Shown here piece after piece: positions 1 through 4,872 of a DNA stretch of 5,504 bases. Made by a program: the position numbers and the translations under genes. Origin of the DNA: Blastocatellia bacterium. GTDB taxonomy: Bacteria > Acidobacteriota > Blastocatellia > UBA7656. The stretch spans positions 1 to 5,504 of the forward strand of contig JAKEHD010000598.1 of assembly GCA_022615215.1 (NCBI GenBank), read 5' to 3'. Numbering within the stretch: position 1 is the first letter of the stretch; each line of letters starts with the position of its first letter. A model generated the notes under the pieces. That model did no database searches. It was not told where the DNA came from and saw only the letters and a list, made by a program, of their open reading frames with translations.

Positions 1-115
1 TGACCACAGATCACACAGATTTCACGGATAGACGGAAGAAAGAAATCTTTGTCTCTGTTATCTGTGTCTGTAGAAGGCCATAAAGATTTCTTTCTTCTGC
101 CTTCCACTGTGGTTA
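1..115. repeat. Imperfect palindromic intergenic repeat
   Basis: This gene-free stretch is largely one inverted repeat. The inner arms at 35-50 and 82-97 are perfectly complementary over 16 bp (GAAGAAAGAAATCTTT against its reverse complement). The outer arms ACCACAG (3-9) and CTGTGGT (107-113) also pair, and the sequence between inner and outer arms matches only partly. The central loop holds an ATCTGTGTCTG motif that echoes CAGATCACACAGAT near the left end. The shape suits a small non-coding dispersed element or the remains of one. There is no U-tract next to a compact stem, so I do not call it a terminator for the reverse transcriptase gene. Nothing else coding is visible in 1-205. Confidence 0.7.
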
Positions 116-118
116 AAA

Positions 119-143
119 CCCTCCCTCACGGTCGGGCTACTGA
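119..143. repeat. Dispersed repeat, copy A
   Basis: This 25-bp stretch begins CCCTCC and ends GTCGGGCTACTGA. The same arrangement, CCCTCC followed after a few bases by GTCGGGCTACTGA, recurs at 2045-2068. The last 13 bases (131-143 and 2056-2068) are identical and the middles differ. Two copies in one small window, both between genes, point to an interspersed repeat family of this genome. Its function is unknown. Confidence 0.6.
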
Positions 144-171
144 AGCCTTCGTTCCGCATTCATCGTTTCTG

Positions 172-206
172 CTGAAGACTGATAGCTGATGGCTGACCAC
201 TGACTT
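172..206. repeat. Heptamer tandem repeat, five units
   Basis: Five successive 7-bp units beginning CTGA fill this stretch: CTGAAGA, CTGATAG, CTGATGG, CTGACCA and CTGACTT. They are the reverse-complement orientation of the TCAGCYR units at 1641-1696 and 2422-2498. The last unit reaches the reverse transcriptase stop codon (TGA on the minus strand, 206-208), so the array sits immediately 3' of that gene. Confidence 0.8.
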
Positions 207-1624
207 CATTTGTTCTTCAGCCTCTCTTTTATTCTATCGAGCGTCCCTCGCGCCTTCTTTTGCGTCTTGGAGGCCAGGACTCTTGTTTGCGCCGATGCCT
301 TTCGCGCATATCTGTCCGCAAATTCGACTACACGCCGCGCGACCACCTCGTGAACCCCCGGCGGAGCTATCACACGGCCGTCGGCGCTGAAGTGATAGCC
401 GAGAAAGTCGAACTCTTCTCCGGGAGGCACAACACGGGTCTTTTCCTTATGGAGGCGCAGCCGTCTCTCTCCGAGCGCGCGATCTATCGAGGCGAGCGCC
501 CGCCGCGCTTCGGCTTCCGTGCGGCAGACTATACGGAAATCGTCCGCATAGCGCGTGAGGCTGTAGCCTTGCTCTGTCATTGCAACATCGAACGGGTGCA
601 GGTAAATGTTGGAGAGCAGAGGCGAAAGCGGCGCGCCCTGTAGAGCGCCGGTCGGGGTCGAAGCTGTGCTGCGCAGCTTCCGAATGATAGGAGGCCCTGC
701 AAGAGCGAGGGCCAGGGCCGCCCCTCCTATGCCTAAGACTTTAGCCGTCAGCAATCCTTTCAATGCTCCTCGCCGGGCCAGCGCAAGCAACATCCCATCC
801 TGAATGAGCCTTCGCGCGGCAGCGCCTCCCCATGTGGATTTCTTCGCCCCGCCCCGCGTCTCTTCCGTGTCCTCGAAATCGCTCTCGTCAAAGTCATCAC
901 CTGCGAACGATTCGCTCATCGGGCCGCCCATTCCGAGACGGCTTGAAAGCAACTCATCGAGCAGATCGTTCACCGCATCGCGGACGGCCAGATTCGCCCC
1001 CGCGAGTGAGGACCGCCATCGAGCTATCCAGGCGGGACTGGGCTGCGAGCCGTCGAGCGCGCCCGCATCGAGCCATTGCGCTATCAGTCGCAGAATATCC
1101 CGATCGCCGAGTCCGGCCGAGAGGTCTTCCATAAGCAAACGGTGATTTATAGATGGAAAGAAATCCTCAATATCTGCGTATACGGTCCACAATCGGCCCT
1201 GTGCGCGAGCGACGACGAGGCGCTGGACGGCCATCTCGACCGAGCGCCCCGGACGAAAGGCAAAGCTGCAATCGAGCATAAAGGGTTCGAAGACAGGCTC
1301 CACCTGATCGAGGACTGCGCGTTGAGCCACACGGTCGCGAACCGTCGGGATAGCCAGTTCGCGCTGCTTGCCGTTCGGCTTTATAACGGTCACGGGCCGC
1401 GCGGGCAACGGCTCGTAGCTGCGGTTTACGAGGATGCGCGCAAGCTCCGCGAGATTCGGTTCAAGGTCGCGCTCGAACAATCTTATGCTTACTGCATCGA
1501 CGCCCGCCGCGCCGCGATTCGCCCTCACTTTGCGCCATGCCTGAAAGAGCGCGGGTCTCGAAGCGATCCGTCGCAATAACAATGAAGGGTCGGATTCCAA
1601 GTTCGCCAATTCGTTCATATTCAT
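206..1624 (-). CDS. CRISPR-associated reverse transcriptase, group II intron-like, with large insertion
   Basis: An RNA-dependent DNA polymerase, expected to help acquire spacers from RNA with the adjacent Cas1 and Cas2. The RT motifs run in order: KPNGKQRELAIPTVRDRVAQ (82-101), FAFRPGRS (121-128), YADIEDFFPSINH (149-161), GALQGAPLSPLLSNIYLHPFD (326-346, split here as GALQGAPLSP and LLSNIYLHPFD), RYADDF (358-363) and FDFLGYHF (405-412). D151 and the YADD aspartates D360 and D361 are the expected metal ligands, so the enzyme looks active. Residues 190-323 are an insertion between the third and fourth motifs. After motif 7 only about 55 basic residues remain, with no maturase DNA-binding or HNH domain, so this is not an intron-encoded protein. 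It is not fused to Cas1. It starts at M1 or M3: an AAAGGAG lies 3 nt before M1 but 9 nt before M3 (ATG at 1618), so M3 is more likely. Confidence 0.96.
   Translation of the reverse strand: MNMNELANLESDPSLLLRRIASRPALFQAWRKVRANRGAAGVDAVSIRLFERDLEPNLAELARILVNRSYEPLPARPVTVIKPNGKQRELAIPTVRDRVAQRAVLDQVEPVFEPFMLDCSFAFRPGRSVEMAVQRLVVARAQGRLWTVYADIEDFFPSINHRLLMEDLSAGLGDRDILRLIAQWLDAGALDGSQPSPAWIARWRSSLAGANLAVRDAVNDLLDELLSSRLGMGGPMSESFAGDDFDESDFEDTEETRGGAKKSTWGGAAARRLIQDGMLLALARRGALKGLLTAKVLGIGGAALALALAGPPIIRKLRSTASTPTGALQGAPLSPLLSNIYLHPFDVAMTEQGYSLTRYADDFRIVCRTEAEARRALASIDRALGERRLRLHKEKTRVVPPGEEFDFLGYHFSADGRVIAPPGVHEVVARRVVEFADRYARKASAQTRVLASKTQKKARGTLDRIKERLKNK
656..1057 (-). other. Insertion domain within the reverse transcriptase
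   Basis: Residues 190-323 of the reverse transcriptase interrupt the palm between the DIEDFF motif and the QGAPLSPLL motif. In ordinary group II-type enzymes these are joined by a short linker just after the LxAG sequence, here LDAGAL at 185-190. The insertion has distinct zones: a helical stretch (206-229); a strongly acidic segment (236-256, with DDFDESDFED); a short basic, glycine-rich linker (257-272); and a hydrophobic segment (276-316) whose core, about 294-310, is rich in A, L, G, V and I and could span or dip into a membrane. Lysines and arginines flank the core on both sides (R284, R285, K289; R315, K316). The frame is open throughout. I recognise no known domain. Confidence 0.75.
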
Positions 1625-1627
1625 CGT

Positions 1628-1634
1628 CTCCTTT
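1628..1634 (-). promoter_or_regulatory. Ribosome binding site of the reverse transcriptase
   Basis: The minus strand reads AAAGGAG here. It lies 3 nt before the first ATG (1622-1624) and 9 nt before the in-frame second ATG (1616-1618). The same AAAGGAG with a 9-nt spacer precedes the SAVED gene at the other end of the locus, which favours the second ATG and a protein two residues shorter. Confidence 0.7.
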
Positions 1635-1640
1635 AAGTCG

Positions 1641-1722
1641 GCAGCCGTCAGTCTTCAGCCATCAGCCGTCAGCCGTCAGTCATCAGTCTTCAGCTTTCCG
1701 CTCCGTAGCTGATAGCTGATAG
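1641..1722. repeat. Heptamer repeat array with inverted pair
   Basis: Eight 7-bp units run from 1641 to 1696, mostly of the form TCAGCCR or TCAGTCW. A short spacer follows, then two units in the opposite orientation (CTGATAG twice, 1709-1722). The array occupies most of the 109-nt gap between the 84-aa gene and the reverse transcriptase. It stops only about 7 nt short of the reverse transcriptase's ribosome binding site, so it must be transcribed if the genes share a message. The opposed units could form a weak hairpin. Confidence 0.8.
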
Positions 1723-1730
1723 CCGACGCA

Positions 1731-1751
1731 GCATCACGCATCACGCATCAC
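1731..1751. repeat. GCATCAC tandem repeat, three units
   Basis: Three perfect copies of GCATCAC overlap the 3' end of the 84-aa gene. Read on the minus strand (GTGATGC) they encode its last residues and provide the TGA stop at 1734-1736. This is a different heptamer from the TCAGCYR family next to it, but has the same period of seven. Confidence 0.8.
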
Positions 1752-1988
1752 GTCAATAATCTCTCCCCCTACGACGACAAGAGTAACGCCCGCGAGATGC
1801 CCGACCTCCTGCCTGGCCCCCTCGGGCACGCGCTCTATGTCGAAGACTAGAAGCTGTTCGTCCTCACTCTCTGTCTTGCGGTTGAAGCACACGACCGTAT
1901 CCAGGTCGGCCGTCGTCAGCCCGAGTTCGTCGAGCCGCGTCCTGGCCGCAGGAGTCAAACGGAGCTTCGTTATTTTGAGCCTCTTCAT
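1734..1988 (-). CDS. Small conserved-looking hypothetical protein between cas2 and the reverse transcriptase
   Basis: An 84-residue protein of unrecognised function. The N-terminus is basic (MKRLKITKLR). It is followed by a predicted helix with LTPAARTRLDELGLT (11-25) and DLDTVV (28-33), then a strand-rich C-terminal half: LLVFDIERV (46-54), then GVTLVVVGGEIIDVM (67-81). The pattern of a helix ending in a GLT-type turn followed by beta strands loosely resembles small BrnT/DUF4258-type folds, but the catalytic pattern of those toxins is not evident, so this is only a guess. It shares strand and orientation with cas2 (136 nt upstream) and the reverse transcriptase (109 nt downstream), suggesting an accessory role in adaptation. 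The start is preceded by GGGAAGA, a modest ribosome binding site. The final residues are encoded by a GTGATGC tandem repeat, so the C-terminus may have been altered by repeat expansion. Confidence 0.65.
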   Translation of the reverse strand: MKRLKITKLRLTPAARTRLDELGLTTADLDTVVCFNRKTESEDEQLLVFDIERVPEGARQEVGHLAGVTLVVVGGEIIDVMRDA

Positions 1989-2124
1989 AAAGTCTTCCCG
2001 GATGGTCGAGCTACCGATGTCGTGTTATGTGTCAGTAGCTCAAGCCCTCCAATGAGTCGGGCTACTGACACGTATCGTCCCATCCTCGTGTGGTCTGATT
2101 TAGACCGCGAAATCTCTCCCCGGT
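1989..2124. other. Repeat-rich gap between cas2 and the 84-aa gene
   Basis: This 136-nt gap has no convincing coding sequence. It contains dispersed repeat copy B (2045-2068), the 11-bp inverted repeat at 2029-2071, and a smaller inverted repeat GGTCT-GATTT-AGACC (2092-2106). Neither hairpin is followed by a run of U in either direction, so I see no clear terminator. I see no clear promoter either. Confidence 0.6.
2029..2071. repeat. 11-bp inverted repeat including dispersed repeat copy B
   Basis: GTGTCAGTAGC (2029-2039) is the exact reverse complement of GCTACTGACAC (2061-2071), with a 21-nt loop that begins TCAAGCCCTCC. The right arm and loop include the GTCGGGCTACTGA element shared with 131-143. 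An RNA hairpin of 11 bp is possible on either strand. It could be a mobile palindromic repeat unit or a processing or stability element between cas2 and the downstream genes. Confidence 0.75.
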
Positions 2125-2400
2125 TCAGCATATATACACATCGGCATCTTCGGTCAAACCGCCCTGATCGTAATTCTCGAACCTCTGCTGGCAAGCCCGG
2201 CACAGGTGATATATCTGCACCCGGTCACGTCGGCGGTTGATGAGGGCCTTTATATCGACTATCAAATCCCGTAGCCCTTCGCGGCCGAGATTGCATTCGA
2301 AGACAGACCTCTGCACGCGCGTGCCATACTCTTTCATCATCGCCGCCACACGTCGCAGCCGCCTGTCGTCCGAGATGTCATAAGCGACGATTACAAACAT
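2125..2400 (-). CDS. cas2: CRISPR-associated endonuclease-fold protein Cas2
   Basis: Cas2 is the dimeric ferredoxin-fold partner that bridges two Cas1 dimers in the spacer integrase. At 91 residues it has the usual length. The N-terminal strand FVIVAYDIS (2-10) carries the conserved aspartate D8. It is followed by the typical helix RRLRRVAAMMKEYGTRVQRSVFEC (13-36), whose YGTRVQRSVFE core is a Cas2 hallmark, and then by the RDRVQIYHLC strand (58-67). C67 and C70 form a CxxC, with a further cysteine as the last residue; I do not know whether these bind metal. Cas2 lies downstream of cas1 in the same orientation, but 155 nt of repeats separate them, unlike the tight coupling common elsewhere. 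The ribosome binding site is weak (GCGGAAAATT before the ATG). Confidence 0.97.
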   Translation of the reverse strand: MFVIVAYDISDDRRLRRVAAMMKEYGTRVQRSVFECNLGREGLRDLIVDIKALINRRRDRVQIYHLCRACQQRFENYDQGGLTEDADVYIC

Positions 2401-2409
2401 AATTTTCCG

Positions 2410-2553
2410 CAGGGGTCAGGGTCAGCTATCAGCTATCAGCCATCAGCCGTCAGCCATCAGCCGTCAGCTATCAGCCGTCAGCCATCAGCTATCAGCTATA
2501 CTGACCTTTCCCCTGCACCCCTGCTCCTCTGCACCCCTGCTCCCTGACCCCTG
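2410..2553. repeat. Repeat block filling the cas1-cas2 gap
   Basis: Eleven consecutive 7-bp units (TCAGCTA, TCAGCCA or TCAGCCG) run without interruption from 2422 to 2498. A second repeat follows: the 15-mer CTGCACCCCTGCTCC at 2513-2527 and again at 2529-2543. The whole block is bracketed by a perfect 12-bp inverted repeat, CAGGGGTCAGGG (2410-2421) and CCCTGACCCCTG (2542-2553). It starts just outside the cas2 start and ends two bases before the cas1 stop codon (2556-2558). It therefore looks like inserted or expanded non-coding sequence placed exactly between the two genes. Confidence 0.85.
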
Positions 2554-2555
2554 AC

Positions 2556-3554
2556 CTACCGCCATCCTTGAAAAGCCCTATAAGGCGTTCCATGCGCGAT
2601 GGCCTGTTGCAGGAGGAGCGCCTGATTGTGCAGGGCGCGGCGGGGGCTTGTCCGCTCGCCCGTCTGATAGCTCGTAAACTCTGTGTTCATCATCCGCTCG
2701 TATTCTCTGAGGAAACTCTTGCGACCTCTCTCTTCCAGGTGTACGCCGCAGCCGTCGAGTTTGCGAAAGTCTTCGGGTTTCACTATCTCGCGATTCACGA
2801 GGTTGAGCGCGAGGCGATCCGCAGTTAGCGGCCGCATCTCTTCCATAAGGTCTAGCGCAAGCGAACAGCGTCCGTAATGCACCGCATGATAGAAGCCCAG
2901 ATATGGATCGAACCCCGCGCTTACGCTCGCGCTGATTGCTTCGTTATAGAGCAGCGTGTAACCGAAGCTCAGAAGCGAATTCACGGGGTCTGTGGGGGGC
3001 CGACGTGTGCGTTTCTTGAAATTCAACTGGCGGCGCAGCATGCGAGCGAACCCTTGAAAGTAGACGGCTGCCGCCTGGCCTTCGAGTCCCAGGAGGCTGC
3101 CGATAGCGGTTGCCTGTGTGGCCCGATGGCCGAACCTGGCCAGTTGCGCGGTTTCTGTAGAGAGGTCGCACTCCGGGTGGTTTCGCTGGTGGCGCGAGAG
3201 CATCTGCGCGCAATTGCTTATTTTGGCCGAGACTATCCGGCGGGCCATCTCAAGCGCAAACCCGGCATCGCGTGTCCTTTCGTACTGTTGCACACGGAGC
3301 GGAACGTTCTTCGAGGCGATAGGCGCGAGCCTCCCCTTGAGCCGTCCGTGCTGAGTCAGAAAAGCGGTATCGATGCCGCTCGCAAGCAAAAAAGAGATGA
3401 CCTGTGTAGTGAGTTGTGCATTGCCGAATATGACGACGCGCTCGACCTTGAAAGCGTGTATTTCGGCGAGTTGCGCGCCATCGCATTCGACGACGAGCCG
3501 GTTCTGTTCCTTGCGAAGCATCGCGCCCTGTTCAGTTATGTATAGTGTCGCCAT
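2556..3554 (-). CDS. cas1: CRISPR-associated integrase Cas1
   Basis: Cas1 is the metal-dependent integrase that inserts new spacers into the CRISPR array as part of the Cas1-Cas2 complex. Its 332 residues are a full-length stand-alone form with no fused reverse transcriptase or Cas4. The N-terminal beta domain begins LYITEQGAMLRKEQNRLVV (4-22). The catalytic helical domain shows GLEGQAA (156-162, ligand E158), then RRPPTDPVNSLLSFGYTLLY (184-203), GFYHAVHYGR (220-229, ligand H223) and LDLMEEMRP (234-242, with D235 and E238). The set of metal ligands is therefore intact. The RPPTDPVNSLLSFGYTLL wording matches the Cas1 branch seen with type III and reverse transcriptase-associated modules. The start is supported by GAGGTGA closely upstream. 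The gene follows the CARF gene after 91 nt. Confidence 0.98.
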   Translation of the reverse strand: MATLYITEQGAMLRKEQNRLVVECDGAQLAEIHAFKVERVVIFGNAQLTTQVISFLLASGIDTAFLTQHGRLKGRLAPIASKNVPLRVQQYERTRDAGFALEMARRIVSAKISNCAQMLSRHQRNHPECDLSTETAQLARFGHRATQATAIGSLLGLEGQAAAVYFQGFARMLRRQLNFKKRTRRPPTDPVNSLLSFGYTLLYNEAISASVSAGFDPYLGFYHAVHYGRCSLALDLMEEMRPLTADRLALNLVNREIVKPEDFRKLDGCGVHLEERGRKSFLREYERMMNTEFTSYQTGERTSPRRALHNQALLLQQAIAHGTPYRAFQGWR

Positions 3555-3558
3555 AGAT

Positions 3559-3565
3559 TCACCTC
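3559..3565 (-). promoter_or_regulatory. Ribosome binding site of cas1
   Basis: The minus strand reads GAGGTGA followed by ATCT and the ATG at 3552-3554, a strong site that fixes the cas1 start. The rest of the 91-nt gap (3555-3645) holds no repeat, hairpin or convincing promoter that I can point to. Confidence 0.75.
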
Positions 3566-3645
3566 GACCGAATCCTCAATGTCGACCATAACCCAATGCG
3601 ATTCATTTGTGCGGATTGGCAACTTTGCTGCAATCGGGAAGCCGT

Positions 3646-4839
3646 CTACTTCCAGATGAGGCGTTCGGGAGGAATGCTCAGACCGAAACGCAATGCGCCG
3701 CGTTCCCCGTCTGAAGCGAACAGATAGCGTGCAGGCAATCCGGCGTCATCGAACTTCTTTTTGATTTTTGCGATGACCTGTTGAAAGGTGGTTTTGAAGA
3801 TTTCATTATCGTGTTGGTTCAAACCGTTTATCAGAGTTTGAATGAAGTCCATGCGGGGCACAGACGCGCAATCATCGATTCCGGCTTCGCTCCCTCTCGC
3901 CTTCGTGATCATCCGAAACGTTGCGTCAATATCTTCTATACGAATATCCGTAATGGCGATAAACCCATCGGCGCTACGGTTCTGTTTGCGCAGGTAGGCG
4001 AACATCGAGTATATGAAAAACTCCCGTTCGGCCAGCTTCACGCTGCGATTTGCAATCATAAGAGTTTTGCCGCGCAGATGGATGTTCACATCGTGAACCG
4101 AATCCGCGAGGTCGAGATATTCCTGAGCTTGTCGCACGAAATCGCCGTAGCGACGTTCGCCCTCGCGCAGCCATTCGGAACGAGCGCCGCGCAGTCGTAT
4201 GAAAGGAATCGGAGCGAGATAAATGCGTGCATCTTTGGTCGAAACCTCGCGCCCGTCTCTGGTTCTCAATATGATTGGTTCCGGCGGCGGATAATAAAAG
4301 GCTGGATTGCCCTCGAAATCCTCGTTGACCAGTACATGCGACAGCATGTCTTGTGCGCGCCCGAAGAGTTGCATGGCAGCCGTGAGATAAATACTCATGG
4401 TTTTGCGCCCTCCTGCCGCCGAAGCGTGTATGCGCGTATTCTCGTCTTTCGCCAGTTCGCGCACGATGTCGCAAATTCTGTCGCCTGCCAGTTCATTCTC
4501 TTCCAGCGTGCGGATGTCAGGCAGAGTCAAACCATCGCGCGTTTGCAGCAGGGCGATAGACTTCTCATCGAACCTGATGCTATCGGGGTCGATCTTGAAA
4601 TCACGGCAAAAGGCATAAAACTGTCCTGCTTCCGGATGCAGAAGGGATTCTTCGGGCCGTCCTCGCCCGTTCGCTATGCCAGTCATTATTTTGTCCCGTC
4701 CGTCGAGTGTGGTGACGACGCGGATTTCATCTACGCGCTCGCCGCGTTCCTGCGTAACCGCGTACAGAGTTTCGGTGATGATCTGCGGCGTCATCCCGGC
4801 GACGCACAGTAATATGTTTTTTTCTTTGCTCATAATCAT
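3646..4839 (-). CDS. CARF-domain CRISPR accessory protein, NE0113 family
   Basis: A 397-residue protein whose first half is a CARF domain, a Rossmann-like fold that binds cyclic oligoadenylate made by Cas10. Family signatures are clear: LLCVAGMTPQIITETLYAV (10-28), VVTTLDGRDKI (41-51), SAAGGRKTMSIYL (140-152), LFGRAQDMLSHVLV (158-171) and FYYPPPEP (181-188). The GGRKTM loop is expected to line the ligand pocket. After about residue 215 comes a second region. DVNIHLRGKTLMIANRSVKLAEREFFIYSMFAYL (250-283, split here as DVNIHLRGKTLMIANRSVK and LAEREFFIYSMFAYL) has the strand-strand-helix pattern of a winged-helix domain. A terminal segment, RYLFASDGERGALRFGLSIP (371-390), follows. No HEPN, PD-(D/E)xK or TIR motif is visible, so a regulator, sensor or ring-nuclease role fits better than a collateral nuclease. 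The start at M1 has AAGGA at good spacing. The gene follows the SAVED gene by 33 nt. Confidence 0.88.
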   Translation of the reverse strand: MIMSKEKNILLCVAGMTPQIITETLYAVTQERGERVDEIRVVTTLDGRDKIMTGIANGRGRPEESLLHPEAGQFYAFCRDFKIDPDSIRFDEKSIALLQTRDGLTLPDIRTLEENELAGDRICDIVRELAKDENTRIHASAAGGRKTMSIYLTAAMQLFGRAQDMLSHVLVNEDFEGNPAFYYPPPEPIILRTRDGREVSTKDARIYLAPIPFIRLRGARSEWLREGERRYGDFVRQAQEYLDLADSVHDVNIHLRGKTLMIANRSVKLAEREFFIYSMFAYLRKQNRSADGFIAITDIRIEDIDATFRMITKARGSEAGIDDCASVPRMDFIQTLINGLNQHDNEIFKTTFQQVIAKIKKKFDDAGLPARYLFASDGERGALRFGLSIPPERLIWK

Positions 4840-4872
4840 CCGCCGTCCTTGTGCGGCTTCGTCGCGCTCCTC

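Noticed and set aside
35..97. The palindrome at the left edge as a rho-independent terminator
   Set aside because: The loop is about 31 nt, the stem is AT-rich, and no U-run follows it in the direction of transcription.
206..1624. The reverse transcriptase as the protein of a group II intron, or as a retron or DGR enzyme
   Set aside because: There is no maturase or endonuclease region, I see no intron domain V-like structure nearby, and the flanking genes are cas1 and cas2. There is no variable or template repeat pair as in a DGR, and no retron RNA that I can discern.
1985..2203. A 72-codon minus-strand frame overlapping the end of cas2 and the following gap
   Set aside because: It overlaps cas2 in another frame and runs through the inverted repeat. 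The cas2 frame is certain and this one shows no features.
2422..2498. Heptamer array as a CRISPR array
   Set aside because: The units are 7 bp, contiguous and have no spacers. A CRISPR array needs longer repeats separated by unique spacers, and none is present in the window.
2877..3545. A plus-strand open frame of 222 codons opposite cas1
   Set aside because: It is antisense to an intact cas1 with all catalytic residues, so it is a coding shadow.
3537..3589. A 17-codon open frame starting at 3589 and overlapping the cas1 start
   Set aside because: It has no good ribosome binding site and no protein-like character. Short overlaps of this kind are expected by chance.
4336..4359. R161 to H168 in the CARF protein as an R-x6-H HEPN ribonuclease motif
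   Set aside because: It lies inside the CARF signature LFGRAQDMLSHVLV rather than in a separate helical HEPN domain, and the C-terminal half has no R-x4-6-H motif.
3781..4812. A long plus-strand open frame of 343 codons opposite the CARF gene
   Set aside because: It is the antisense shadow of a gene with clear family motifs, and its translation shows no recognisable domain.
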